64,000 nucleotides of DNA from Icerya purchasi (lineage: Eukaryota > Arthropoda > Insecta > Hemiptera > Monophlebidae). Location of the stretch: assembly GCA_039619475.1 (NCBI GenBank), contig CM077115.1, forward strand, positions 477,660,400-477,724,399, written 5' to 3'. Both the position numbers and the translations under genes were made by a program. Positions 33,490 to 47,219 of the stretch are shown here, piece by piece (position 1 is the first letter of the stretch; each line of letters opens with the position of its first letter). The notes under the pieces are model-generated. The model did not search any database, was not told where the DNA came from, and saw only the letters and a list, made by a program, of their open reading frames with translations.

Positions 33490-36150
33490 AGTACCGAATT
33501 TTATTCGTCAATTAAGTTTGTCATCGGCACTAGAGCTAGTCAACTCGGCTTTCTTCACTATTTATCATTTGTTTTTGCAAAATCTTTTTAGTGTGTACAT
33601 GATCAGGTTATGTTTTTTTTTTTTACTCATCATCTAAACTATATATGTGGCCACTTTCAATACAGATGAACTTTAAACTAAAATTAATCTTCTTATTTTA
33701 AACATACTATAGATAAACAACAAAACCAAGGACGTACATTAATGGAGAAAACAAAACTCTAAGCTATTAAATCCGCAATGGTACAATCGACTATAAACAA
33801 GGCAACCAACGTTTATCGCAATAAATCAAATACTGAATATTATAAGGAGGAAAAACCGACAAGGAAATGAAGTTGCTGAAAAATGTCAAATAATTTACAA
33901 CAAAATAACAAATGATCGATACTCTCCGGGTAACTAATATAATGGCCGCTGCAAATTAGATTGGACGATTGACTTTGAATAATTCAGTACGTTATATAAC
34001 GTGTACATAGTAATAATCGTGAACTGTCCGGTTTTGGCGCTAAAAAGATCGGATCTTAGTCTGTCAAAGTCGGTTCGCGCCTTGTAAAATTTCCTTTCTT
34101 TAGTATCTCTGGTGCTAAGATTGTTGGCTGAACCGACGCGATACCGTTTACATTTTCGTCTTCAGAGTTTAACGAGCGCAATTAGCCAAACTGCACGATT
34201 GACGGGTTTATGTCGTTCGTAATGATCGGCAATAACTGCTGCTCGCTGCTGAAATTTCTTAGCCTCGGCGAAACCTGTTGCCCCAGCCGCGGCCGGCATA
34301 TTTCGAATTCTTTAGAAGTTTTCCGGGCAGGCGAGAAGAGACGATACCGCTGCATTTCGAGAAAGTTTTAATACGTCACCGAAGAGTGGCTTATAATAAT
34401 TAGCTTGTTCGGCGCGAGCGCATCGGAATTGTTTTCTGTCAAGCCGAATTTGGCGAGTGGCGCGTGCTGGCTCCATAAGAGGAGGCACCGGGCGCCAGCG
34501 GATTTCTGATTAAAGTCTTGCGAAATTTTATTTTTCACAGTGGCGCCTCGCTTTTAACCAGTCATACGTTATTATATTCGCAAAGCTCGACTAACTTTTT
34601 AGCTCCGGTTCCAGGCCGCATGAAAACTTTATTACCGTTCCGGGCCTATCCTTCTCTTGCACGGTTCGTCGTAATTGCAACCGGAGTCGTCAGCTATTTC
34701 ACACACTGCCACTGTTCGTCTCTGCTTTCGGATCTGCTCGGAACAGATGCTGCCACGAATTATGAACTTATTTTTCGAGGCGGCGGTGGCGTTTTCGCGC
34801 CTTGTTCTTTCGTTTAACTTTAATCTTCGCCTCCCTCTTCGGTAACTTCATCTTCTTTTTTCGCTGTCAAATTTGAACCGGCATTTGTCTGCGAAGTAGC
34901 GACCAAGTCGAACGAGTAACTAATAAACTCGCTCGATTCGTCGTAATATAGACGTACAAAAGACAGCGACCGTTTAATTCGCCTTTACCTGTCTGCCTGT
35001 CTCGTTGGCCTTAGCTTTTCACTTTCCGAATTTCATAATCGCACCGGCTTTTCCATTTTACGCACTGAGACGACGTCTTTTTGAAAAATCATTTCGTCCG
35101 TCCGAACATTTTCTACAGAAGGCAGTCATTTTGGAGGGAAGTCGTAGGCCCCCTCGTCGATAAATCATTTTTACCGCTTTTTTTTCGACGATGCACCGGT
35201 ATCGTTGATGATTGCTATGTAAAATCTGTAACATCGAACATGGGAAAAGAAGTTCAACCCTAAGGGAGTGGCTCTGTTTTTTTTTTCTTTTTACCAACCA
35301 TAAACGAGGAGGTTATAGATTCGTTGCGTATGTTGTTTTTTATATGTTTGTTCGCATATAACTTTTGACATGTAGACTGATTCGCGTGATCTTTGGTTAA
35401 ATAAAAAAACGTAGTAACTTATATGCTTTAAGGGTGTGATGGAAATTTAGAATAAATTTCATGTAGTAAATAAATAATAATAAGTGAAAATTGTTATCAT
35501 ACATATACAGTAGTCTATAAGAGACAGAGCTGGCATGTCTGTGACGTCACAACTTCAAAATCTTGTCCGCAGGGCAAAAACTCACCCAAGTACTTTATTC
35601 AGGGGGCAAAAAGTAACCCTAATTCTTGCCACAGTGTTCAAAATTCATCCGAGTTTCCCCTGTCCCGTTCTCCCTGCAGTCCCGCTAATCCGAACACCCT
35701 GCCTCCCGGAAAAGGGCTCCCAACCGCAATCGTTGTTCAGGAGCTATAAAGTTACCTATTTTTTAAGTTTACTTGTATTTAATTAAATTATAATCCAATT
35801 TCCCGTTAGGGGATCTGAATTTCATCCAAATCCTTACACTTTAGGCTGGGGGCAGTCTGGAAATACGAACAGCCGGCCGGAGCCCATTGTATGAACTTAT
35901 GAGATATTAAGAACCATATAAAAATTAACCAATAATTTTAATCTACAGCCCGAAACTAACCTCAGTTCTCTTTGTCCCTTCAACCCCCTTTACTGATCGA
36001 GTATAATATTCATTATTTATTTTTTCTTATCCTTCTGATCATTTCAGTCGCTGTGGAAGCCTGCCATCTGATCCTATGTACGCGCAGCCACCGCAGCCAT
36101 TTTCATATCCTTTTTTTTTTCTTTTTTTTTTATAATATAAAATAGTAGCA
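33490..36150. other. Unassigned sequence, GC-richer at 34000-35000
   Basis: No gene recognised. The part at about 34030-35060 is GC-richer, like 22550-23780 and 47980-48700. Frames such as 34518-34817 have no known domain. These may be older unique host DNA between transposons. Confidence 0.4.
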
Positions 36151-36154
36151 TCTT

Positions 36155-37435
36155 TTGGGCGCGCCAGCGGCTTTGACCCGACAACTGCAAAAATTATAGA
36201 AAAGTTTAAATAGAGAGACGATTAGAAATAGAGCTTAGGAAAGATTGGAGTACAGGAATTATAGCTGGAGATGGGAAGGAAAGGACAAAGCTAGAATTAT
36301 AAGAAGCAGGAAGACCCGGTGCTAAGATTTTGGAGTACAAAGCAGAGCGTTTAGAATCGATGCCGGGGCATTCAAAGAAGATGTGGTTTGCATCACATTA
36401 TAGAACTATGAAGGGGACACAATCGTGAGAGGAGGACAGGGGAAAACGAAAACGTAAAGAGAGTAGAAGAGAGTGATTAAAACGCAGTCTGATTAAGGAA
36501 ACGATCGTGGAGCGTTGATAAGAGGATTGAAACCAGGGCTGAGGACAGCCGGTTGTATTTGAAGATAATGAGAGGCGGGATTAGAAAATAAATAAGAACA
36601 GATGTCCGACCATAGTCGGGAATGATTAGCTGAGGAAAGAAGGAGTATGTCCGAAGTAGAAAAATTATAGAGACCATCGTGGGCGGCCGAACAGGCTAAA
36701 AAATTCGCTAACTCGTTGCCCTTGATTCCAGAATGACTAGGAACCGATAAAAAGTCAATAGTAATAGAGCGGGATGAGAGTAGATCGGATATGAGAGAAC
36801 GAATTGAGAGAATAATAGAGTTGGGGGAATGAGAAGGAGGAGAAGAAATAGCTTGCAGAACATGAATTGAACGAAGCAGATTGCGCGTAAAATGGAGATA
36901 GATTCCGCTGTGAAGATAGAACAGAAGGAAGGGAGTTTGAAGGATTCAGAGTGATGCACTGAGAGGGAGGTGAACGCGCCGCTCACCCCATTCTCCTTTT
37001 TAGAACTGTCAGTAAAGAATGTTAGATGAGAAGGAAAAGATGTGTCAAGCAATTGGAGGAATTCGGTTTGGATTGTAGAATGTGCGATAGAGCTGGTCTG
37101 GAGAGGGAGAGAGAAGAGATTAAAAGTCTGCCGAATGCTGGTAAAGTCATGGGAAAAGTAAGGAAACTCGGAATAAGAAAAGACACGAGGCGAAAAATTG
37201 GAGACTCGAGCTGCTACAAGAGAAAGATCGGGATTTTATAAGGAGCAAAACGCCGCCGGTTTTTATCATCAAGATAGGACGGGATAAGATTAGATGAGGA
37301 CACAGGAAGACGTTTAAGTAGAAAATTGTAAGTGCCCGAGAACTGATTTGCCGGAGCAGCTCTTTGAAATGAAATGAGCAATGATTGTTTGCTGCTCACC
37401 GGAGCAGCTGATATGAAACAAAATTATTATTTTTA
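36155..37435 (-). pseudogene. RNase H LINE, 5'-truncated copy
   Basis: Minus-strand translation shows the RNase H start FFTDSSKKENGVSGAF, a FTAESISILRAI block, and further the SH-x-GIKGNEL-like motif near 36715. The 3' end, in sense, reads GTCAAAGCCGCTGGCGCGCC (36162-36181), a terminal sequence also found at 46115-46140 and 52432-52457. Several frameshifts. Confidence 0.75.
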
Positions 37436-37439
37436 CCCT

Positions 37440-39085
37440 GACAACTGATACGCGAAATGTTTGATTAATAATCTAATTTCAGTAAAATTGATGAAAAATG
37501 TATTCTTCATAAATTAAAAGAATTTGTAGAAAATAACGGAATAATAAATGATAACCAGTATGGCGCATTACCAGGTAGATCGTCTGAATTGGCTGTTCAC
37601 AATATTTTACAAACAATAAGAATATACAAAAATAAAAATTACCGTACATGCTTACTTACTCTTGATATAACAAAGGCTTTCGACAGTTTAGATTTAAATA
37701 GATTACTTGCATTATTAAAGGAACACTAGGATTATATAATGGCATGTTGAACATTGTGAATCTCGAAAATCGCTATACTCTATTACAAATCGGTAATTAT
37801 TCAAAAAAAGCAAGAAACCAATATGGGAGTACCGCAAGGGTCTGTTTTAGGACCGTACTTGTGGAACATAGTTTTCTCTCAAATGTATAACATTACCCAT
37901 TAATGTAAACATTTTCACTTTCGTAGATGATATTGCAATAGTAATAGCCGATAAGTACAGAAATCGCGAAATGGTTAGAACAAATTAATTTAAATATTAC
38001 CAAATCCAAGTCAGTTTACATGTTGTCTAACAAAAACTTAAAGAATAAAAGGTTAAATTTTCTGCAATATGGATTAAATATTGGTATGGTTAGTCAAAAG
38101 AAATACTTAGGTGTATTAATAGACAATAACTTAAAATTTTATAATCATTTTCACTATATCACTAAAAACAAAATACATTTTTAATTGTATTTAACAAATT
38201 ATACAACAATAATAATAACCGACTAAATTACAAGAAGGGAATAACATTATCTAAAAGCGTAATATTGCCTAACATACTTTATGGCAGTGTAATATATATT
38301 ATATTATATATAGATAGATATGTTCAAAAATTAAGGGAGATTTCAAAATATATTAAAAAGTTTTCGGAGACTACTAGCTACATGGCAAGCACTGTCATTG
38401 CAGGTATTAAACCATTAACTTACGAAATACAGAAACACATATTAACATATTTTTAATAAAAAATAATATAAATTTAAATCAAGAATTCCATAATGTACAG
38501 TATCAACAAACTTACTTCATATACGAACAAAAATCGTTAACGCCCAACAGTTAAAAACTTATAATATTAGATAAGTATTATAATAATAAATTTCAGGCGC
38601 AGTGGGACGAATATAACGGTATAGCTAAAATTTTTTTGCTAAATATAGATGATAGACTACATAATGTAGTATTTACATCGATTTTTTTTTAATCTACAAT
38701 TTCTTACCGGGTACGGCTTATTTAAAGATTATTTACATAAACATAAAATTGCACACTGAAATAACTGCGTAAAGTGCAACTTTCCTGATAATATTAAGCA
38801 TATCCTTTCCGGCTGTTAGCAATACAGATTTTAGCAATACTAGCCAATTAGTAACTAAACTATTTAAAATATGTTCAATAGTTTTACGGTAGCTGAAATA
38901 AATCACCGTAAAATACATGTACACCTATATTAAATTTATATTGTACCAATTATTATTGACACTAAAACAGTCTGTCAGGGTTCCATAAACTTAAATGGAC
39001 GGGATCAGGACAGACTTGTTATTTATATAAATTCTCTAAATATATTTATCCCATCGTATTACGAATTGGGGACAAATAAAAAAAA
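37440..39085 (+). pseudogene. LINE reverse transcriptase of another family, poly(A) end
   Basis: Translation pieces in order: NGIINDNQYGALPGRSSELA, LTLDITKAFDSLDLNRLL (palm motif), MGVPQGSVLGPYLW, FVDDIAIV (catalytic motif), YLGVLIDNNLKFYNHF, ILYGSVIY, then a C-terminal GYGLFKDYLH with CVKCNFPDNIKHIL, a zinc-knuckle-like motif. It ends in a run of about 19 A at 39068-39086. Broken by many stops. Probably R1/I group by motif style. Confidence 0.75.
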
Positions 39086-39479
39086 AAAAAAAAAAGGTGA
39101 TAAAGATAAATATTTTTTACATAATTATGGATAGAAAAATAAAATAATTTTTTTAAAAAATTTCATAATAAAAATATGTACAAAAAAATTGTAAAAAGCA
39201 GCTGAAAACATGGTTAAAAAGTACCTTTCTTTTTTTTTTTTCTGTTTTTGGTCCAAAAGTGCAACTGATACACTGTATCCAAGCTTCGTTTCTTCCTATG
39301 TCAGATATTTGACTTAATGGTTCCTTTATCTCAACTTTATCTTCATTTTTTCCTTTAGCTTTCACACCTTTGGTTTGTTTCATCTTTTATTGCCGTTTTG
39401 AACTTGCTTTCATTCTTTTATTTTTCTCTTTAACGTTTTTTTTTTTTTTTTATTCTCTTTTTCCTCAACATCAACTTTG

Positions 39480-40900
39480 TATGATGATGATGTTAGAATT
39501 TCATTTTTTCACGTTTTCTCATCCGAGCCGCTGGTCGCTTTCCGGCAGCATCTGGTAATGACGACAATTTATGGACAATTGGACAATATCTGGATTAAAT
39601 CTCGTCGATGGCTTACGACCACTTATTCTCGGTTCGTCAGTGGATTTTTTAGGAGAGTTTGTGGATTTTTCTGAGACCAAATTATTTGACAGTTCTGCAT
39701 CGCAAGTGGTAGATGAATTACCTGGAAAGACTAAATCACTGAATGGAAACTTCCCCGATCCAATGCAGCGCATTTGAGGAAGTTCCTAGCTCTTCAAGCG
39801 GAATATTGGTCATATCTGCGACCAAATAGTACGGATCAGAAAATAAATGCTTATCAAATGGACAAATTCCTGTTCATTTGATGAACCCAGAAACCGCAAT
39901 ATCCAGCCAAGATACTTTTGTAAACACTTCATTGACCAGACTAGCAATATCGTAGTCAGTTATCCGAGGTTGCTCTTATCTATATGTTGCAACACGCTGG
40001 TTATAAATATCTTTAAGTGGTTTCATTAATGTTGTGTTCAGCAGTTAGATTGTGGGTCGTGTGTGGCAGTGAGCTTATCGAATGAATGTTGTTTTCTCGA
40101 CAAAAATTGGTGATCGCCACAGGATCTTGTGGCTACAATGGTCATCCAGTACGAGCAGGACAGGGCTTTCTTTTGTCGGCGCGAATAGCTGCAACCATCG
40201 TAGAAAAGTATCATTGTTTATCCAGCGCCTTCTGGCTGGGTTATGCCTACGCTTTCGACTGTAGCATTAATCACGAGCCGATCATTTATCCCCTCTGTCT
40301 AGACAATACAAAAAATGACGGTACGTAGTGGCCGTTAGTACTTACACAAAACAAAACTGTCATATTTTTGCCCCTCTCAGCAGAAGTGAGCTTTCCTATT
40401 TGACGGACAGCTTTCGGAGCAAGAACTTTTTAATGTTTGTGTACGCAGTGACTGCAGTTTTAATGCAGTTCTAAATGTTAGAGGGTGGAAATTGGTACTG
40501 TGTCTTCAGTTTTTTATAGCTGTTATAAACGGCATTCGCTTGTAGTTTGTTAAACCCTACGGCTCGCATCATTCTTGTCAGGATATCTCTGCTTAATATC
40601 GAAGTAAAAACGCTTCCTAACAGTACCTTTCTTTTTGTTAAAGCGATACGGTATCTTCATAGCTTTAGCCAAGTCGAAAGCTAACTTCAGAAACTTTTTT
40701 TTTTATCAGCTGCAGATTGGGCAAATGTTTTACGTGGTCCACTAAAACTTGTTCGTACTCGGGTGAAAAGGTGTTAGAATTTAGCGATCTTTGGTTGCAA
40801 CGTCACTTTTCAATGCCGATGTCTTATTATGTAGAGTGTTTTTTGAGATGTTTTAGCACGACGAAGCTTTTCTCAAGATAAAAACCTTATCTACCGTCGT
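39480..40900 (-). pseudogene. pogo/Tigger-like DDE transposase
   Basis: On the minus strand: an EYEQVLVDHVKHL-like DNA-binding region near 40770, then GKLTSAERGKNMTVLFCV (about 40400-40345) and HYVPSFFVL. Next comes a [12 protein letters not shown] catalytic block (about 40165-40130), MKPLKDIYN, and ITDYDIASLVNEVF near 39960-39920. It ends with WLDIAVSGFIK and PFDKHLFSDPYY. This is the full order of a DDE_1-type transposase, broken by at least six stops or shifts. Terminal repeats were not found. Confidence 0.8.
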
Positions 40901-41058
40901 AGTTTGTAAACTTTGTTGGTCTTATTTTCCTTTTTTTTTTGTCTCTTTTATTTCGATTTATTTTCATTTTTCTCTGCTCCGAAACAACATACAACAATTA
41001 TTATAATGAGCATAACTTTTTACGAGAAAAAACAACTTGTTCACTGCACGGCGTTAAG

Positions 41059-41256
41059 GCTTAACGCACACGGACCACTTTTCGACCACAGCAGAACCAC
41101 AAAAAGGTGGTCGGTCGTGGGTAATACCATTTGGAACATAAAAATGATGGGAAAAACGCAATACTATTCAGACCCGGACCATTTCCTGTTGTTAGCTCTA
41201 ACGGCAGTCGCAACGTGTGGCTGATATGGTCGACGGGTGGTCCGTGTGCGTTAAGC
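41059..41256. repeat. MITE-like inverted repeat
   Basis: GCTTAACGCACACGGACCAC at 41059-41078 is perfectly inverted at 41237-41256, and pairing continues imperfectly inward (TCGACCA). The 198-bp unit has no coding content. A TTAA is next to or within each end. It lies just upstream of the Tigger-like pseudogene but is not obviously part of it. Confidence 0.65.
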
Positions 41257-41353
41257 CCAAGGGACAATTTTATGACCGGTACTAGGGAACAGGGAATCGC
41301 CACAATTACATGTTTCATAACGGAAACTGTTGTGAAAATCAATAAAAACTTTG

Positions 41354-41386
41354 AAAGGCAGTGCTTAATAATGGAACACTGCCTTT
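41354..41386. other. Perfect 10-bp hairpin
   Basis: AAAGGCAGTG (41354-41363) pairs with CACTGCCTTT (41377-41386) around a 13-base loop. Role unknown; it may belong to a repeat end. Confidence 0.6.
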
Positions 41387-41528
41387 ATTAACAATTACCA
41401 CGAACACTTCAACACAAAAATTTAGTAATAACACTTAAGTACTTGGATCTAATGTGACGCAGTGCTTTTCCGCCAAAAACAGCAATCAACCGCTCCTATT
41501 GTGACCTTTAGCGTCACCGCCAATCCGT

Positions 41529-43200
41529 GTGACCCAGGATTGGTACGCTTCTTCGCATCTCTTTTGCCCGTTTTTGAATCGAACACGTAGTCTCTCCTTA
41601 AATAGTAGTCCGATCCCCCTTGATAACTATTTCCGTTATTTGGGAGTATTTTTGGATAGTCGTCTTTCGTTCCACAAGCATATTAACCATATATACGTGT
41701 CATCACTAAAAAGGCTCAACTTTATTAAGTCCTTTCACATACGAACTAGGGAGTTGATCCGTGCATCTCGCTCATGTTCTACAAATCCTGCATCCGCTCC
41801 ATTCTGGATTATTGCTGTTTTATTTATGGTAACTCTTCCTGGTTTTTGCTCTCCAAGCTCGATCGCGTCCAAAATACTTGCCTCCGCTTCTGCCTTAGAG
41901 CTCGGAAATCTTCTCCTATCCCTGCTATTTAAGCTGAAACCCACATTCCTCCACTCTTTATTCGGCGTTCCTATTTAGGTTACCGCTTCCTCATTAAACG
42001 TCTGCCTATTTCCTCTTCCTCACTTATTCCTTCTTATTCCCTTATTCTACAGGATTGGAAATTTAGTACCAATAATACACCAATTCTGTCTCTTATTTCT
42101 ACTCGACTCCTTTAATTTTTACAATAACATTCACGGTAAGCTCCCATATTTTTCTTTCAACTTTTCCTCCTTCCTTCTTCCAATTAATTGCTTTTATTCT
42201 CCTGTTCCTCTTAGACTCGTTCTGCACCATGTCGTTAGATCGAAATTTTTACAAACTTTAAACTCTCGCTTTTCTAACTACGTTATAATCTACACGGATG
42301 GTTCCAAAAGCATAAGTGTCCTTCTTTAAATCGCTCTGAGTCCTTTAAACTTCCCTGCTTCTGTTCAACTTTCTGTGTCGAGTCTATTGCTATCCTCCAT
42401 GCACTTTTCTTTATCAGATCTTCGAGGGTCTCTCGTAATATCCTTATTCTATCAGACTCTCAAAGCGTGCTACAGGCTTTGCATCTCCTCTGCCTTCCCA
42501 CTCTACCGATTACGTAATCCTTTTTATACGTTCCTTGATCCATGGCCTCTTCCTTTTTTGTGCAATCCAGATTGATTTCCTTTGGATCCCTAGTCACTCC
42601 GGAATAGAAGGAAATGAGTTAGTTGACTCATTAGCCCGGCGAGCTTCTTCTTCCGGCAGGTTCCTTACTACATTTCCATCCATTAATATTAAGTTTTTGT
42701 CCTCCGCGGCGCATTACCAGTTATGGTTCAACTCCTACTACTCCTCATTCTCTAACCCGGATTCCTTTTACTTGTCCATCCAGCCTTCTCTTCATCTCTG
42801 CTCCTGGTTTCTTGACTTCCCTTTTGTGCTTCGTTTCAGCATCTCGGTGATATGCCGCTTCCGCTTTGCTTCCTTCGTCGCTTTTTCGATTCTTTCTCGC
42901 GCCATCTCCATATTGTCCTTTACATTCTCGTAACAGCCACTTTGTATGTGATCCTGATCACATAATGTTCGAATGCTTATCACTTTTATCTGAACAATCT
43001 TCCTTGTACTCCTCTCTCTTATCAAGCAATGTTTCTACTCCTTACTGTGCTGCATTTATTCTTCCCCTTCCCACTCTTTCTGTCGTCCAGGAGCTTGACA
43101 CATTCTTGTTGAATGTTTCACGCAGCATAAAAATCTGATTTCTCTTTAATCCAATTTCTTGGGTTAATGTCCTTGCTGACGAATAGAAATAATATTAAAA
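41529..43200 (+). pseudogene. RNase H LINE copy
   Basis: It begins in the C-terminal part of the reverse transcriptase (NYFRYLGVFLDSRLSFHKHI), continues through a broken RNase H domain (VIIYTDGSKS-like near 42280; FLWIPSHSGIEGNELVDSLA at 42575-42635), then a tail with CDPDHIMFEC. It ends with an AATATTAAAAAAAA tail near 43200. Frameshifts at several places. Confidence 0.75.
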
Positions 43201-44034
43201 AAAAACAACTTTCTAACAAGATATGAAAAAAAAAAAGTGCACTTACGATTTTATATGATGTGAACATATTTTCATATGAATTCTACCTATCATATTTCCA
43301 ATTTCTTATTTGACTACATTTAAAAAAAATTTCTATTCATTTCGTTTACAAACCTACGCTAAATTATCGAACAAATAAAAATTATGACAAAGATAATGTT
43401 AAAATTTGATTCATAAAAAAAATTGAATTCAATGAATTTTAAGTTTTACTGATGCTGGTGATAATGCTGACTATGTTTTTTTCATATTAACAATAATAAC
43501 TACAGTAATTACTTAGGGAAATTCTATTAACATAAATATGTTTTTGTTTCGTACAAAAAAAAAAAAAGAAAAAAAAAACGAATACAAAAAAATGTGTCAC
43601 GATGACACAATCAATATTTTTTTAAATTATCTAGGAATTTTACTGGAACTAAAAAAAATTTACTTTACTTTGCATTTTTTCAAAATTAACGTAGACGATA
43701 GAATTTTTCTTTCTTCCCCCCACCCATATATTTTAAAATAACTACAGAAAATATAGCGTAATATTTGAATACAGAAAAAATTGATAATCCTCAAAAAACA
43801 TATCCATGATTTAATGTTTCTGCGAATAATAGTAAATGGCGCTAAATTTATTGTGACTGTAAAATGAAATTTTCCAGATAATATTATTGATTTAATAAGT
43901 GATCATTTTTTTCATTATATCCAGTAAATTTACGATAGAAAAAAATATTACCATGGTTAAAAACAGGTTCAAAGCGAAACGATATGATTAACTGGATGGG
44001 CTTTGATAAATTAGTTATGCCGGTATTTTTTTCT
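43201..44034. other. AT-rich sequence, nothing recognised
   Basis: No gene or structured repeat seen. A-runs at 43554-43580. Confidence 0.4.
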
Positions 44035-44920
44035 TTTTTTGGGGGCCATCAACCCCAGATTTATCCAGAAACAAGAGAGGAAAGAGTCGATTTATATTAT
44101 AATACGATCAGATGTCGTTAATAAGAAGTAATCAGTACAACAGGAATGATGAGAGGGGAAGGAAAGGACAGGATATATAAAGTGTTATAAGGAGCAGCAG
44201 GGAGTTTGAGCCTCAGCAAACTGGAGTACAGATCATAACAGTCCGCAGGAGGAGATGAACACTCAGAGAACACGTGATTTGCGTCGCGAACAATTTTATC
44301 ATTTGAATGGAGAGAACGATGCGAGATGAAAGTTAATGAAAAACGAAAATGAACAGAAGATAAACGGAGACAGCAACAGACGACGAAATGAGGGAAACAA
44401 AAGGAATCACGGATTAGCAAGCAGACTACGTCGGACAAACAGATACAAGATTAGGAAAAAATGATACGTAAATGTCTGACCAAAATTTAAAATGGAAACT
44501 TTTACACAGCGGCAGGAAGTTAGAAGATAGGATTTTTCTGAACAAAGGAAACGGGAGAAAGCGGGGTAATTCGAGCCAAAGAATCAGCAGATGTCTGAGT
44601 GACTAGGAATCCACAGGAACCAATACGGATCAAACGGAGAGAAGACTGAGTATGTATGAGTGAACGCGTACGGGCAATAATAAAGTCACTAGATTGATCA
44701 GAAAGGGGAGAAGATATGGCGCTCATGGAATCAGAACTAATCAAATAATTGGAAGAAAAGCGATTAGCGGTAATGAAAGTGGTGGAACGTAGGATATCTC
44801 TTAACTCATTGTGAATACAGAATAGAAAGAAAGCAGACGAAAAGCTTCCAAAAAAACTAAAATTTGGAAGGATAAAAGAAGCTCCCAAACTATAAAATCT
44901 AACAATAAATTTGCTCCATT
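44035..44920 (-). pseudogene. RNase H LINE, diverged copy
   Basis: Minus-strand pieces: a FFGSFSSAFFLFCIHNELRDILRSTTF region (decayed RNase H), LVTQTSADSLARI, and the tail with CDANHVFSEC-like residues at about 44290-44240. It is more diverged than the copies at 32289 and 36155. The 3' end, in sense, is ggttgatggcccc next to a T-rich stretch. Confidence 0.65.
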
Positions 44921-45984
44921 GGTTTTCCTTTTTTGTGTGGTGAACGGAAGGCTGTTGCCAACTTATATACTTTTAATGCGAGGCAAAGTAATGTTAAACG
45001 TCTGCCGTTTCAGCAACTGCAGCAGCTGTTTGTCTTGCTGTATAATGCGAACTGAAGAATCGAAAATGAAAAAAAGAAAAAAAACGAAAGTGAATAGAAA
45101 AAGATTGAAATAGCGGGGTGATCGATCAATATTTGATTAAATAAACGAAAAGTGTAATTAAAAAGTAACTTAATTAAATATAAATAAATAAACATATAAA
45201 CAAATAAACATATAAATAAATAAACATATAAAAAAATCAGAAATTTATTAATTAGTTAGTATATAAAATAAAAAAAATCAACTAGCATCTTTCGAAAGTG
45301 ATATATGTTATTGCAGATCACGCAGATGTCGCTCTGAGATATATCGATTGATTTTTATTTATTTTGTTAATTGAAATATATTTTTGCTTCCGCATTTAGT
45401 TATTTATTTATATTTAATATTAATAAGGAAAACTGAGGTTGTGTTTTCGTTAATATTAATTTAAACTAGGAATTGCATGTTTAAATCTCCTATTTATCGT
45501 TATTGTACTTTTTCATTTTTTTCCCTTCCTGCTCATCATTTTAGCAATTAATGTTGTATTTCACCAAATTAAAACCTATAACTGACGAAATGTAACAGCA
45601 GTTTCAATCCCGAGCGATGGTAGATTTCTGTGTTTGTTATTGTTTTATAATCATTGTAATTTTCATCATTCTGGCAATTCATATCGGCAACTTTATTTTC
45701 TGTATAGGGCCAACGTGGAAGATCGCCTAGTCCCTCGTCAACACCGCTAAGGATCCGATAATTCAACCGGTGCTAAAAATTTCCTAGTAATAACACAAGC
45801 GGGGATTATCAAAAAAAAACAAAAAAAAAACGAATTTAACGTTGAAGTTGGTGTTTTCTTCGTAATTTTGCGTATTGAAATGAGTTTGATAAAAAGTTTG
45901 CAGAGGGTAATTCAAAATTTCTAAATTTCGCTTCAAATATTTTTACTAATTCATTAACAAAGCTGGCAAACTTGTCATTAGGTC

Positions 45985-46163
45985 TCCCTGCTCCCTATAA
46001 CTCTCTTCCTTTATCCTCTCCTTTCCCTCATCTTCTGTGGTGTCCACACTACTGTCCTTTGTTGCGTTCATTTCGGACCGTCTAGTTATTTAGTTTTTTA
46101 GCTTAGTTTTCTTGTTGTTGGGTCAATGCCGCTGGCGCGCCCACAAAAAAAAAAAAAAAAAAA
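45985..46163 (+). mobile_element. RNase H LINE 3' tail with poly(A)
   Basis: Only the last part of the element is present. It ends GGGTCAATGCCGCTGGCGCGCC (split over 46119-46140), then a run of about 22 A. Confidence 0.75.
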
Positions 46164-46283
46164 AAGAAGCTGTCAAGGGGAAGAATATTTCATCGGAATA
46201 ATGAGAAAGCCGTTTATGCAAAAAAAAAATTTGTACATATGCACATCCCACGTTATATGTGTATGCGTTACGTTATATCTATA

Positions 46284-47219
46284 CAGTGAGTCACAAAGAT
46301 GTTGGCACTTTCGTCAATTTCACATTACAAGGGGACCCGAAAATAATGTAAAAAGAAGTAGTAAGAAAATTGCGAAGCGTATTTGATAAAGTGGGGTGTG
46401 ATGAGGAAATATGCGTACACAGAGACAGCAAAGGAAGAAGAAGAGGAAAATAAAAAAGGATAACGTAGGATAAACCCAAATTTACAGCTCACAAAAATGT
46501 TTGCACTTTCTTCTACAGCGGGATTAATTTTAGTCGTCAGTTTGGGAGCGCTTAGGTGTGGATTTTCGTTCACTTTCCTCAGAATTCGACGTTCTTCATG
46601 CGCATTGAAAATCCATGGATGACCACCGGACCTATTACAGAGATCAATTCGATTTTCCCTTTTGATTATCGTTCGACGATTTATTTTACCGTCCTCTCCT
46701 TCATTTGAAGCATCTCGCAAATTTTCTTGTACGATTTCCCATTCTTTCGGCGCCAAACCACGAGTTATATCTTCTCCGGGGACGTTCGTTTCTCGGGCAT
46801 CCTTCCAATTTCAATCACACTTTCCTTCAAAGTTGTATGTCTGACTTTTTCATGCGTACGATGCACACAATGAGGTTTTCTTCTAAGCAGATTCATACGT
46901 ACAGCTATCTCGGAACGTATTACTCACTACCTAGCATTCAGGGATGACTCATTCCGTGATTACAAAAAACGTATTAATCCCGCTATAGAAGAAAGTGCAA
47001 ACATTTTTGTGAGCTGTAAATTTGGGTTTTTATTCTACGTTATCCTTTTTTATTTTTCTCTTCTTCTTCCTTTGCTGTCTCTGTGTACGCATATTTCCTC
47101 ATCACACCCCACTTTATCAAATACCCTTCGCAATTGTCTTACTACTTCTTTTTACATTATTTTCGGGTCCCCTTGTAATGTGAAATTGACGAAAGTGCAA
47201 ACATTTTTGTGACACACTA
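46284..47219 (-). mobile_element. Tc1-type element with long terminal repeats (IR/DR)
   Basis: Terminal inverted repeats of about 246 bp (46284-46529 and 46973-47219) are flanked by TA on both sides. Each terminal repeat contains a motif near its outer end (TCACAAAAATGTTTGCACTT type) and again near its inner end (46494-46513 and mirror). This double-site layout is known as IR/DR in some Tc1-like elements. The interior (46530-46760, minus) keeps a helix-turn-helix piece, NAHEERRILRKVNENPHLSA, of a Tc1 transposase, but the catalytic domain is gone. An internally deleted copy. Confidence 0.85.
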
